NCBI GenBank assembly: GCA_014898425.1 | Contig: RCSZ01000010.1 | Coordinates: forward strand, 1,550,001 to 1,614,000 | DNA: 64,000 nt | From: Botryotinia globosa | Taxonomy: Eukaryota > Ascomycota > Leotiomycetes > Helotiales > Sclerotiniaceae | Reading direction: 5' to 3' | Shown: positions 1 to 10,663 of the stretch, piece by piece | Numbering within the stretch: the stretch's first letter is position 1 | How the letters are laid out: each line of letters opens with the position of its first letter | The notes under the pieces: model-generated | What the model was told of the DNA's origin: nothing | The model's database searches: none | The model's input: only the letters and a program-made list of their open reading frames with translations | Position numbers and translations under genes: made by a program

Positions 1-169
1 CCTTGGGAGTCTGAGATGGAGAGCGACTAGTGGATGGGTGAAGCTGGCTGACAGTCCGAGCAGAGGCGGAAGCCGATGGTTTTTGTGATTCTTTGCCCAC
101 CACCGAAGCCGTTGGATAAAGTTGACTAACGCCACGGCCAGGACCAGTGGGTGGTGCTTCAGAAGCCAT
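1..169 (-). CDS. N-terminal part of an unidentified protein (runs off the left edge)
   Basis: The minus strand opens with an ATG at 169-167 and stays open to the window edge, giving at least 56 residues beginning MASEAPPTGPGRG. The visible part is rich in Ser, Pro, Thr and Ala, contains two similar segments (VSQLYPT and VSQLHPS), and has no domain I recognise; it looks disordered. The start is supported by good coding texture after it and by an AT-rich, gene-poor stretch upstream, shared head-to-head with the gene at 733. It could also be a chance open frame, because only 169 bases are visible; the function is unknown. Confidence 0.5.
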   Translation of the reverse strand, partial: MASEAPPTGPGRGVSQLYPTASVVGKESQKPSASASARTVSQLHPSTSRSPSQTPK

Positions 170-732
170 GATACCCAATTTTGAGGAGATGTGTGAAGAA
201 AGGGGTATGTTTGAAGTGTGTTTTATTTTTTTCCAGGCGGTGACTGAGTGTATATCTTTGTTGAAAGAAATTTGAAAGTTTGAAGGTGAACGAGAACTAG
301 AACAAGAAGATCTAGAGCGCTTTTATAGACATGGGAAGATTTTCAAAAAAGCTTCCAAAATTATTATTAACGTTCACAAAGTAGGATTTGCTTTTCGCTG
401 AATTGTGAATGGCATTCTGCTTAACTTTCTCCACGGTTTTAGCACTTTGCGAATCATCGACATTAGAGTAAGTCAACTGAAAGCTGCAGACGACAATTAT
501 TCACCGTGAAAATTCCCTACATTTGACGAAGAAAGTTCCTGCAGAAGACACTGAATCCTTATCCCGATACTTTTGTGGAAGTATAATTTGCAAGCAAACA
601 AAATAAACGAGGTGAATGGAACGCCAAGCTCTTTTCGCATAGATGGACCAACCACTTCAACCAAACACAACATTCCAAAAGAGACCCATAGCCCAGATCT
701 AAAATACACAGCCTACCAATATTCAAAACAAT
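170..732. promoter_or_regulatory. Divergent intergenic region between the edge gene and the gene at 733
   Basis: 563 bases between two head-to-head start codons, so it should carry both promoters. It is AT-rich with a TTTTATAGAC stretch near 320-329 that could serve as a TATA-like element for either side. No other structure was seen. Confidence 0.4.
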
Positions 733-1281
733 ATGGAAGACGCCGTATACAACAAAAACGACGACACAAACATCGCTCTCGTCGTCAACGCAACCCTCAT
801 CGACATCTATAACGGGGAAAAATTTACCGTCCACGAAGGGCAACCATGGGCTTACAAATTCTCCATCCCACAATGGCCAGAAGACCAGAATATACTAATC
901 GGACGCGGAGAAGCTGAACTCAAAATCGGCATGGGATACATGTTACACGGACACCTCTCAATAAACGAAGGCAAAAACTGGACACGTACTGCATTCGAAG
1001 TCGACGACGCGGTAGAACTGTGCAGCACTGCTAGGGAAGGTGAAAAGTGTCCAGAATTTCGTCTTTCTGGTTTCGTGCTTGAGGCTGAGAATGGGTGGAT
1101 CACTTTGGGTTGGGAGAGAGTTGATGATGATGTGGGAAATTTTGCCTGGGTCTATGTGAGGGTCCGGTGGGAGGCGGCGAATGAAGATATGCTATTTAAG
1201 CAGTATTATGTGGAGGGCCAGATGAATGGGTATGATCGTATGAAGGATTGGGTTGCGACTTTAGTCACTCTTGCTCCATGA
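733..1281 (+). CDS. Hypothetical protein, 182 aa
   Basis: Single-exon frame starting at ATG 733 (MEDAVYNKNDDTNIALVV) and ending at the stop at 1279-1281. The protein is soluble, acidic and rich in Trp and aromatic residues, with no signal peptide or membrane segment. The pattern of alternating hydrophobic stretches (ALVVNATLIDIYNGEKFTV, GWITLGWERV, FAWVYVRVRWEA) suggests a beta-rich fold. It contains only two Cys (in VELCSTAREGEKCPEF). I do not recognise a family. Coding texture is good across its length and the base composition matches neighbouring genes. It is convergent with the M20 peptidase gene. Function unknown. Confidence 0.6.
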   Translation: MEDAVYNKNDDTNIALVVNATLIDIYNGEKFTVHEGQPWAYKFSIPQWPEDQNILIGRGEAELKIGMGYMLHGHLSINEGKNWTRTAFEVDDAVELCSTAREGEKCPEFRLSGFVLEAENGWITLGWERVDDDVGNFAWVYVRVRWEAANEDMLFKQYYVEGQMNGYDRMKDWVATLVTLAP

Positions 1282-1827
1282 GTACCAATCGAAATTGAGT
1301 GGGAAAGTTGAAGCATGGGTGAAACTTTCATCAAGGCATTTTGCGGCGGTCTACTACTGGCCGATAGCGAAAATACTGTTTTTGCGTTTGCTTAAAATTT
1401 TCTTCCAAATTTTCATTCTAGGCGTTTGTGATTCTCGGAAAGTGAAGTTCTCAAAACAAGAAATTTCCGATATTACGAATGCGAAGTGAAGACCGTTGTC
1501 ACATAAACAAGATTTTCATTGAATGATAAGAAGTTCCTGGATCTGACCTTCCACCACACGGCAAGCAAATGGTAATAGGAAGGACACTCTCTGCGCGGCT
1601 ATGTTCAGCTTGAAAAACTAGAGAAGACACATCATCAGATCGTGATGAAATCGTAGTCAACGAAGACCATCCAAAGCATGAAGAGGCGCAGACGATTTAT
1701 TTCACATCTAAGAAAACTTCAGAGCATTGAAACATGTACAGGCCTGAGTGATATCCATATGGTCTTCAGATGCGTCCCTTTTGCCGTTCCAACTTTGAAC
1801 TTTCTGAGCTGCTATCTATTTCTCCTC
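1282..1827. other. Convergent intergenic spacer
   Basis: 546 bases between the ends of two converging genes, so mainly the 3' untranslated parts of both. It has short open frames without coding character. Nothing else was recognised. Confidence 0.4.
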
Positions 1828-3117
1828 TTATTCTTTTGACAGCCATGCTAAAGCGCTCAAACCATATGCATCTATACCTACTTGCATTGTAGGAGAAATT
1901 TGCGGAGCAAAGAGAGAACTGTGATTTCCCGGTATGCTCTCCGCCAATTTCCCTTGTTTTTGGGCTAGTTCAACCTTCTCGGGGTCTGTACAGCCATAGG
2001 CGAATAACAGAGAAGGTCTTTCAACAGCTGATGCAAGGATGCAAAAATATTCACTAAAACTAAGTGTAGGATAGTCTGCAACATAAGTTTCATCGCCAGG
2101 CCTGAAATGATCGTGAAAAGCTTTACCTACTCTCTCAGTAACGGAGGCATTGTTATAGGTTACGGGAAACGATCGAGTAGGAGTCATTGTCGGTTCGACA
2201 ACTGCATTGGACGCTGCTCTTTCAGCTTTGACAATCCGCAGAACTCCATTGTAGAGCTTCTGTCTTGTAGTCTCGTCATTTGCGCGAATGTCAATTGTGA
2301 TTGTCGCATCATCGCTAACCACATTTTCTGCAGTCGTCGAGCCAGAAATGAAACTTGCGCATGTAACTACTGCATGTTCACTAGGATAAACCTCCCTGGA
2401 CACAAGCGTTTGTAGCCTCATGACGGCACTGGACGCCATGGCAATAGGATCTATAAGACGTTCAGGCATGGAAGCATGTCCACCGAGACCGTAGAAAGTC
2501 ACACGTAAATTGTCGCAAGAACTAGCCATCGTACCGGGTCGTATACCAATGACACCAGCTCGGGCTGGAACGAAATGCCCACTGAAAACTACATCAGGAA
2601 TAGGAATATTATGTCTTTCAGGATTGTATAGTCCATCATCAACAATACTTTGAGCACCTGTACCTCGTTCTTCCGCAGGCTGAAAGATGAGAACAATAGT
2701 TCCATGCCATGATTGCCGCGTCGACACCATGAGTTCAGCATATGCCAAAAGACATGTAATATGTATATCGTGGCCACATGCATGCATCACTGGTTGCTCT
2801 TTGCCATGAACATCAATGACTCGATTTGTGCTGGCATATGGAAGACCAGTTCGTTCTTCTATAGGAAGAGCATCCATGTCGGCTCGTGAGAGCACAATGG
2901 GGCCAGGACCATTATGAAAAACCGCAGCAACACCATAGCCCCCAGTGTTTGTCTTAATTTCAAAGTCTGACGAAATTGCAGAAAGATGATTGACAATGGC
3001 GGTTGATGTTTCTATCTCTTGGTTGGAAAGCTCGGGGTTTGAGTGGAAGTGTTTGTACAACGCTTCATAAGAATTGAGTTCAGGCCGGTGAGCATCCAGA
3101 ATATCGGTCAGCGGCAT
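1828..3117 (-). CDS. Peptidase M20 family amidohydrolase (hippurate/IAA-amino-acid hydrolase-like)
   Basis: Encodes 429 residues from ATG at 3117 (MPLTDILDAHRPELNSYEAL). The open frame extends upstream without an ATG, so this Met is the best start. Family motifs are clear: HFHSNPELSNQE near residues 23-34; SRADMDALPIEE at 77-88 with metal-ligand Asp; HACGHD at 112-117 with the Cys and His metal ligands of the M20D group; PAEERGTGAQ at 147-156 with the catalytic Glu pair; and GGHASMPE in the dimerisation domain. M20D enzymes cleave amide bonds of N-acyl amino acids in the cytoplasm using two metal ions; the substrate cannot be read from sequence. Length is normal for the family. Single exon, no signal peptide. 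The function class is secure, the precise substrate is not. Confidence 0.9.
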   Translation of the reverse strand: MPLTDILDAHRPELNSYEALYKHFHSNPELSNQEIETSTAIVNHLSAISSDFEIKTNTGGYGVAAVFHNGPGPIVLSRADMDALPIEERTGLPYASTNRVIDVHGKEQPVMHACGHDIHITCLLAYAELMVSTRQSWHGTIVLIFQPAEERGTGAQSIVDDGLYNPERHNIPIPDVVFSGHFVPARAGVIGIRPGTMASSCDNLRVTFYGLGGHASMPERLIDPIAMASSAVMRLQTLVSREVYPSEHAVVTCASFISGSTTAENVVSDDATITIDIRANDETTRQKLYNGVLRIVKAERAASNAVVEPTMTPTRSFPVTYNNASVTERVGKAFHDHFRPGDETYVADYPTLSFSEYFCILASAVERPSLLFAYGCTDPEKVELAQKQGKLAESIPGNHSSLFAPQISPTMQVGIDAYGLSALAWLSKE

Positions 3118-4056
3118 GATGTAAGTGTACCCGGAGCAATGCAACTCACGAGTCACCTGCCTGCCGTCTTGCTCATCCCATCTATGTGGTCGATTAGGGT
3201 GGTCAGTGCTTTTTGATCGCGCGTTTTCAAACAAAATCCATCAATTCCCTCAAAACAAATGGAAATGGAATGGCGCATATTCTGTGGATCAACGCTCGCA
3301 TTAGAAGGTCCCACAATAGAAAAAATAGGTGCACAAGAAGTTTTCATAGCTGGAATTCTTTATGAGCAAACTAAAATCTTGCCGTCAGCTAGCTGAAAAT
3401 CCGATATTGAGACTCGCCTAAAATTTATCAGGTCAATAGGCGAAAGCAATCCTCACTCCTTGGACAACTAGACATATTCTTGCGAACTCGGTCAACCTTA
3501 TGACAATTTCGCTCGCCATGTCTCTTTCAACGGAGTATCTTGATACTTTGTTACAAATGTGAGAATCAAGGGCTAGTCTTACCACCTATAGTCTGGATAT
3601 TGATCATACGACTAAACTCATCTTGAGGAGCAACTTCCTTGATCCATGGAACATTGAAAGCAATTGATCAGAGATATTCAAGGTCAAAAATATAGCATAT
3701 ACACTTCCATTTTCAACCGCTTTAACAATTGATATCTATCGAATCAAATTAGATAACGCAAGAGACCATGCGCCTACAGTTGAGGAAAGTTGAAACTGGA
3801 ATCAGACTCCTGAGTTGACCTAACGAGTTCCGATAAATTTCGTCGCACTTCGGCACACAGCCTGTCGACTTCTAAATCACTAGATGAGACAGTAGTGCCA
3901 TGCCCAAAAGTCAAATCGAAGTTTGCTCAATGCAATAGCATAGAAAGGCAAACTTTGCGCGGAATTCGTCGCATTTGAAAAATATATACGCTGTAGATAC
4001 CCCCTATAGCAGTTCTAACCCATATACAATATTAAATTCAACATTCGTTTCTATGT
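3118..4056. other. Intergenic region upstream of the M20 gene
   Basis: 939 bases between the M20 start and the 3' end of the leucine-rich-repeat gene. A minus-strand frame with an ATG at 3347-3345 (64 codons, to 3153) overlaps the likely promoter and 5' leader. It has some coding texture but matches nothing I know and does not splice in frame to the M20 coding region. Nothing else was recognised. Confidence 0.35.
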
Positions 4057-5922
4057 TCATCTGAGTTCTGCCGTCGTCTTACCGGCATCAGAAGGCTGAT
4101 TTGAGCCTTGTAGATATACTGGTGGCAAACATGACCAGCTGCAGCCTTTCCGCATCAAAGGTACCAACTTTTCAACCATATCCCTCTCATTAACTACACG
4201 TCGGGGCGTAGGAGCAGTCGCTGAAGCCGCGTTCATACGATCTCTTCTAGATACCTTCTCAATCTCCCACCATTCTATCCATTCCGTGCGAGGAACTACA
4301 AAACTGGTGCCACAAATAGTACATAAGGTTGGCCCGGAATAATGGACGTTTTCTGCTCTTCGGAGTACTGATGGAATGCGAGGCGGAATATGTTCCATGT
4401 GAGATTCAAGACGTGTGAGTTCAGGATGACGAACACAAGCCTGTAAAGCTTTCTCTACCAGACTCTGGACGCGAGACTGTACCACAGGGGGTTGCGGAAT
4501 ATCACTCAGGCTTGCAATGGGCAGTTGAACTTGCCTTCCCACGTCATTCCCATTCCACCGAGGATCAGAAGGGAACATAGGCCCTTTTACAAGCTGTCCA
4601 AAAGCGTCAAGGAATCTGACTTCTGTTCTACATTGATATGACAAGGAACACTTTTCGCCACCCGAGATTGGTGTGCTTGTGCGAGGCAGAGTGCCTTGAT
4701 GCCACTGTTGAAATATATGGCCGGGTGTATCACGATTTAGAGGTAAAGATATAGTATCTTCCGCAGTGGGATATGTTGGGGAGAGTAATGGTGATTGGCG
4801 CTGTAGATCAATCTCAAAATATGGTGCACCATTCGCAGTGCTCTCGGGTCTTGCCATCGGGAGGTAGAATGGATTCGGATGTAGCTGGAAATCATATAAT
4901 CTTCCAGTCCTGCCACTTCCAGATAATGACTGTGTGTCAGAATCGATCTATGAGGCGTTGTTAGTGGTTATTTTGAGTGTTGCAGATTTGTTAAAATCAT
5001 GACTTGATTATTTGTCGCGCAATTGCCCAAGGCTTGATGAATAGGACATCGCTTACCGGTATCGAGTTGAGTCCGCCGACAAGAAGATCAAGGATTTCAA
5101 AAGGGAGATATCCCAGGTTGTTTTGGGCAATATTTAAGTCTTCTAATCTTTTCAAGTTTCCAATACAGGGTGGTATTTCCTTCAAATTATTACCTCGTAG
5201 ACTGAGTGTAGATAACCGATGTAGGTTGAATAGCTCGGCGGGAAGTTTGACTAGCTCATTGGCCGAAAGTATTATCCTCAGATGAGGTTCGACGGCATAA
5301 CCGCGTGCGGTTTTAACGAAAGTCCCTAAGGGGCGTATTGTGGAGTTTTCAAGATGATCAAGACCCATACGACTAATGATAATTAGCCAGAACTGTGAAG
5401 AGGAATAGTCTTCACCTACGATAGATCAACGTATTCTTCTCCATCTTCAAGGCACTTTTCAATCCTTTTCTGTGCATGAATGTCCCTAGGAGTATCGACC
5501 ACAATTCTTGATTTGAGAGGTGATGACGCGGGAATTGGCCATGCCTTCTTTCCGTTCTCCATGACTAAATCTTCCATATCCGTACCATCACTACCCATAA
5601 ATACCCCGCTGTCAACTTTCTTATTCAATGTTCTCTTGTTTCTTATGGGAACTTTGCGGTCCAAAGGCTCATCCTCAAAGGCTGAATCGGAAGCTAGCTG
5701 TTGATCAAACCAAGGTCCTCTAAATTTCTGCTTTCGTCGTGTCCTTTTCTGTGAGTATTTCTCTACTGATGGATCATCGTCGCTAGAAAATATTGGAGGA
5801 TCGCTTGAATCAGGAGGAGGAGTATCGCGGACGCGTTTTCGCGACAAGTTTGTTTTTGTGAACGTTGACGTAGAACTTGTATTATCTCTTATCAATCGTG
5901 GTAAAGAAAGTTCGTCGGCCAT
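4057..5922 (-). CDS. Leucine-rich-repeat protein with C-terminal Cys pairs, three exons
   Basis: Exons 5922-5420, 5372-5057 and 4947-4057; introns of 47 and 109 nt have GTAGGT/ATTAG and GTAAGC/CATAG ends. The join gives 569 residues starting MADELSLPRLIRD; the longer open frame upstream begins with TTG, so this ATG was chosen. Residues 1-165 are polar, with many Ser/Asp and Lys/Arg (for example KRTRRKQKFRGPWF), probably disordered and perhaps nuclear. Residues about 165-270 hold leucine-rich repeats of the LxxLxLxxNxLxxLP type (LVKLPAELFNLHRLSTLSLR, NNLKEIPPCIGNLKRL, QNNLGYLPFEILDLL). The C-terminal region has CTICG (about 482-486) and CSWSC (542-546), which may bind a metal. Repeats of this kind mediate protein contacts; a specific role is not evident. 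The phases close exactly across both introns, including the repeat region YVDLSRMGLDHL, so the structure is well supported. Confidence 0.85.
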
Positions 5923-6641
5923 ATTCAACAAATCGTACGTAACCGCCTGTGCCGTGCCTTCCTCAAAGATTGTGTCAATTATTCTCAAAGATCATAAAGA
6001 TCATCAAACCAAATTGGGTAAATGCCGAAGATTGAAGTGACAGGAGGTCGCGAGACATGGACCGAGGCTGCCAAGATAAACTAGCGGCCGCAGGGTCACG
6101 CGTAGCGCACTGTCTAATGACTGAGACTGGCTTGAGACTGGCCGGAGAAATGATAACGAGCTCCCGCCCTTGCATGTTATCTTAGCTGGTGAGCATCAAT
6201 GACGGATGACGGAGCACATATCGTAAGCACAATGAGATAAGATCAAGATAAGATCAAATGGCACAGACTTCTCCAGTTCATTTGAATCATCATTCGTCAT
6301 TGCACTTCCTCAAACCCTCCTCAAAATTATTATCCATTTCACAACTGTAACCTTTCCACCATTCATCTATCTACGACATATACCATTCTGGAGCGACAAC
6401 ATTGACGAATCGTTAGAAGTAGCTATACATATTTAGTGAACAAATAGCTTTTGCTCGTTTCTAGCTTTCACAACTTCGCCTTCACCATCGGCACTTCAAG
6501 GCTGTACCTTTTCCAACTCTTGCGACAATTTTAACATTAATCTAATAACATTCGCAGGAGAGTCACATCAGCAACTTCCTTGCGATCCATAAAAAGATAG
6601 CAGTCACATCGTAAATACTTCTGCGACAGCATCGTGGCAAT
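5923..6641. promoter_or_regulatory. Divergent intergenic region
   Basis: 719 bases between head-to-head genes (the leucine-rich-repeat protein and the small Cys-rich protein). It should contain both promoters; a pyrimidine-rich leader precedes 6642. It includes a short near-duplicate AAGATCATAAAGATCATCAA at 5988-6007 and AAGATCAAGATAAGATCAAA near 6239-6258. No established binding site was recognised. Confidence 0.35.
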
Positions 6642-7154
6642 ATGTGTACTACTTATTTCTCCACCTACATCAACTGCAAGCACCGTCCTTTCCGGCGAAC
6701 AAGATGTCCTCTCTACAAACAAAACCCTCGAGCCTGTACTCGTAAAGTTGAAGTTCTCACAGACGAAGGCCTCCTCTGCCCAGAATGTTTCGATAGGGTC
6801 GTTTGGGTTCGATCCCACGGTGAATGGGATGTCGTAGAAACACCAGATGGTGATCTTGCAAAAGATGATTGGGTAGAGGTTGTGCGAGTGGGATATGATT
6901 GGAGAGAGGAAAGTGAACTGAAAAATGCAAAGCCTCGTGTCAAGCGAGACAACGTATCTGTACTCTCCAAAGTCGACGGCGCAAACCCAGTATCCAAGAC
7001 AACAACCGAGAAATCGAATCAGCAATGGGAGGAGACTATAGGAGAACACGCACTTCCTCTGGCGGGGCGCTTAGAAGAAGTAACACAGCACTCCCGGAGG
7101 CTATCCAACAGCACAAAAAGCTTGCCCAAGTTTTCGAAATGGTCCAACGAATAG
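6642..7154 (+). CDS. Small Cys-containing hypothetical protein, 170 aa
   Basis: Single frame from ATG 6642 (MCTTYFSTYINCKHRPFRRT) to the stop at 7154. The N-terminal 50 residues hold Cys2, Cys12, Cys22, Cys31 and CPEC at about 46-49, together with His14, spaced like a small zinc-binding module. A Trp-rich segment (VVWVRSHGEWDVVETPDGDL, DDWVEVVRVGYDW) follows, then a polar tail that looks disordered. No signal peptide, so the Cys are not those of a secreted effector. I do not recognise the family; conserved hypothetical proteins of this look occur in filamentous fungi, but that is memory, not a search. A second overlapping frame at 7025-7288 is considered a shadow. Confidence 0.6.
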   Translation: MCTTYFSTYINCKHRPFRRTRCPLYKQNPRACTRKVEVLTDEGLLCPECFDRVVWVRSHGEWDVVETPDGDLAKDDWVEVVRVGYDWREESELKNAKPRVKRDNVSVLSKVDGANPVSKTTTEKSNQQWEETIGEHALPLAGRLEEVTQHSRRLSNSTKSLPKFSKWSNE

Positions 7155-8619
7155 ATTATTATAACGACGGCCCGCGGTGGCCGCGGAAACACCTTGATTC
7201 TGAATCGCGAATCCAGATTGATTCGCTGAACTGTGGATTGCCTTCGGTTCGAGAGTTTAAAAACAAATACCGATGGATTTCACAGTGATGATACGCCAGC
7301 AGCAAACCAGAGAATCACGAACCAAGTCTCCTTGCTTCCTCGTATGGTCTACCCAGAAATAGCTAATGGGCGTTATGACTAGACACTTGAACAGACCCAG
7401 GTCATGCATACTCCTTGCATCAAGTTTTTGTAAAAGGACTCGAGCTCTGATACTTCTTAAGCAGTCATTCTGGCCTTCGAAATTCTGATACAACAATTTT
7501 CGTCAATGATATTTTCCATCTACGTCAACTCTGCCCTCGGTCGCACAAACAATACCATCCGAACATGAAATAATCATACACTTTTGGCCTTTTAAACTAG
7601 TTTCGAGCCGACAAGACGCTACCCGCTCTGATTATTATACTACGACGGACGCCCACGGTCACTGTATCTCAAAGGAAATATGCGAATTTTTCTTTGACAG
7701 ATATATGGAAATTTGACTCTTATCCAAATAAAGGCGTTTGAGGAAAAAACCTACGTCCTTACGACTCTCCTTTCTTGGGTTGATTGCAAAATCCTCACGC
7801 CCACCAGAGACACGATGGTCGTCACCCTAGCTCGTTAGACTCCTCCCGGAAACGGCTCGAAGAAGGCTTTTCTCAATGCCGTGTAAGGTTTTCCAGTTCG
7901 TTCTCGAAGAAGTAAAGCAACCTATCAGGTCGGTATTTACTGATACACCTTTGCTAAATACGGCCATGCTGTACGCTACAATATCCCAGGTAAATCTCAA
8001 GGTGGCTTTTACCTGATAGTGATCCCGGCGAGAAAAATGGGTGAAGAGAAGGAATTTTTCTCAAAGTGGCGGAGTGTGTGAAGTCATGAGTTTTTGGGGT
8101 CAATTTTCCGAGACTCTTGTTCCGCAGAATCTGCTGCATAATAGTTTGGAGGTGATTGTTAACCTGGACTTGAATCGACACATAAATTTACGTTTCCGAG
8201 TAGAGAAATCTAGAACATCTTGATAATCGAATGTCTTGCTCATTAAACATAGGACGATTGATCTAGCATTGAAATTCATGTTTTCATGGAAGGGTTTGTC
8301 TTAGCACACATACTGGTTTAGCGTTGATTACCTACCTACCTAGGTATAGAACATTGTCCTCACATCAGGGCCATATGCACAGTAATCAAAGAAGATCCAA
8401 TCATATTTTTAGCAAAAGACCCCGGCGCTGAGTACATAATAACTGATATCCTGGGAAAATCTAACATATTCAGAAGCGATTGTCATCTATATACTCTGCA
8501 TCAACGTGATAGATCATTTATATGATTATTATAATACATAAACAACTCTACAATACATACTTATATATTCATACTCATGCTCATACTCATAGTCATACCC
8601 ATTCCCTCCCACCCCCTCT
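7155..8619. other. Intergenic stretch with no recognised gene
   Basis: About 1.5 kb of mid-GC sequence with only short open frames on both strands. It contains one copy of the palindrome TACCTAGGTA at 8337-8346. I see no RNA gene, repeat or coding remnant that I can support. Confidence 0.4.
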
Positions 8620-10663
8620 TCACAAAACACACCCCACAATCCCCAGCCCCACGCCTATCCACAACACGAATCCCTCTCTCGAACCCTCATAACGCGAACC
8701 CCCACCCCCAGTAAAAACAGACAGCGCAGTTCCCGTGGCACTTTGAATCGTGAGATTATATACTGCAGATGGAGTGGTGGAGGTAGAGAGGGTTGTGAGT
8801 GTTACGGGGGGGAGATAGATGGTTTGGATGTCGGATGAGGTTGTGATTTGAGGGGAGAGGGAGAGGGATGGGGATGGGAGTGGGGGTGGAGTGGGTGAGT
8901 TTGTGTTGGATGGGTTGGTTGGTGGTATGTTGGGTGTGGGTATTGCGGTTGCTGTGCTTTGTGTACTGGATGTACTGGGAGAGCTGACTATAACTGTGGT
9001 TTCTGGGGAGGTGAGCATGGGAGATAGAGGTGTAGTGATGGAGGTGATTGAGGGAATGCTAATCGAGGCGGAGAAGAGGGAAATAGATTGAATCGACTCG
9101 GGAGGTGCGAGACTCGTGAATTGAGAAGTCTCGGAGACGTGTGAGACGTGGGTGGTTTGAATTGTACTTGTTACGATTGTGGATATACCAGCGAGGGAAA
9201 TTGTCGAGATAGCTAGTGTGGAGGTCGATGCTAAGATGTATGATGATGCCAGAGTTGCGGGGGTGGGAATAGAGAAGAGGGACTCGGAGGCGGTGCTGAT
9301 GATTGTATTGGTCTGTATCAAGGTGGTTTTATTGATGTTGGATGTGTATGTCTTGGTCTGTGAGCCCATTAGTCAGTCTCTGAGTAGTTGATGATATATG
9401 GAGAAGCTGAAGGTAGTGAATGGATTATGGAAGGGTGATAAAATAATACATGCCTCTTGGGTGTGAGTATTTCTACTAGACGACACATATATGATAGTTT
9501 TAGAAGTTACCAATGTGCAATCAATTTTTGTAGAGGTATGTTCCAATGTAGAGTTGGATTCATGACCCGAATTAGAGTTAGAGCTAGATCCATGTCCATG
9601 TTCATTGCTTCCCTTAGACCCAGATTCATAGCCTGATGAATTTTTTGTCCCTTTTGAACCATGTCCAGAAGATAAAGACTCTGAGCCGGAGCTGCCTTTC
9701 CAGTTGGAATTAGATGCTGAGTGCTTCGAGCCAGAGCCTTTCTCGGAGGTAGAACCAGACGACGATGATTGTGAGTCATAGCCTTTCTCGGGTCCCGCTT
9801 CAGAAGAAGAAGAAGAAGAAGAAGAATTTAACCCATAGTTATGTTTCAAAATAGCATTTTGGAACGTCGAGTTTGATCTAGATGTACTATTAGACGCCTG
9901 AAATCTTTTACCTAGGCTCATAAGCCTAAACGAGCCAGAGATGTCTGTAGACCGTCTATCAAGATTGAAAGCCAACGATGCCGAAGCGCCTGTTGATTCC
10001 GACCCATTCGAGCTTTTCGTTTTAGTATTAGCCCCGTCCGTAGCGGTCAAATACAGATATTTAGTCTTTGTGACTACAGCACTGCAAGCCAACAAACTAG
10101 TCTCCAGGACTACAGACTTCGAAGATTCTTTACTCTCTGAATGTACCGTTTTCGTTTCCGTCAAATTGAATTTTTTGTATCCTTCATTCTTGCCACTATC
10201 TGTCGATTTTGTACCGCTATTGACTCTTCTGCGAAGTTCACCGCCTGTTTGAAAAGATTGCAGACCAACAATGAGAAAGGTACCAGATACTGTTTTAACA
10301 TTCTTGGAATCGACCATCAGTATAGAGAAATATGACTCCGCTGCATTTGGCGTGTCGCGTGGAACCCATTGATACATCCCATCATTTGGAATTTGAGCTA
10401 CGCAGCCAATTAGTGCTGACCCTTAAGAGTATGCTCAGTGAAAAGATCTTGGTAAACATACTCCCAATAGCAGATATAGAAGCGCTAGCATCCTGCACCC
10501 CTTCTGGAACAAGAAATAAAGAGACAGGGCCAGTGACTGGATCGGTAGACCAGGATATCTGAGTTGAAAAGCCAGTAGAAACAAGACTCATTGGCTGAGG
10601 AAGTATGAAATCACTCTTCGCGAAGTGTGAGGCAAGAACGAGGGAGAAGGATGAAAATCGCAT
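8620..10663 (-). CDS. Kre9/KNH-like Ser/Thr-rich GPI-anchored cell-wall protein, three exons
   Basis: Exons 10663-10462, 10397-9454 and 9357-8620 give 627 residues. Intron 1 (64 nt) has GTATGT and a CACTAAT branch. Intron 2 is read with a GC donor (GAG/GCATGT) and a TGACTAAT branch before TCACAG; a GT donor farther upstream (TTG/GTAACT, near 9510) also keeps phase, so that boundary is uncertain. Residues 1-17 are a secretion signal. Residues about 20-112 match the Kre9/KNH-type Ser-Thr-rich GPI-anchored family (TQISWSTDPVTGPVSLFLV, then IPNDGMYQWVPRDTPNAAES and YFSILM..TVSGTFLI). A very long Ser/Thr/Asn/Gly-rich stalk follows, including an eight-Ser run, and the C-terminus ends in a hydrophobic tail (FVLWIGVGLGIVGCVL) typical of a GPI signal. 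Probably a surface protein of the cell wall; exact role unknown. The family call rests on motif recognition. Confidence 0.8.

Noticed and set aside
3153..3347. 64-codon minus-strand frame upstream of the M20 gene, considered as a first exon
   Set aside because: A GTGACT donor at its end has no acceptor that joins the M20 reading frame.
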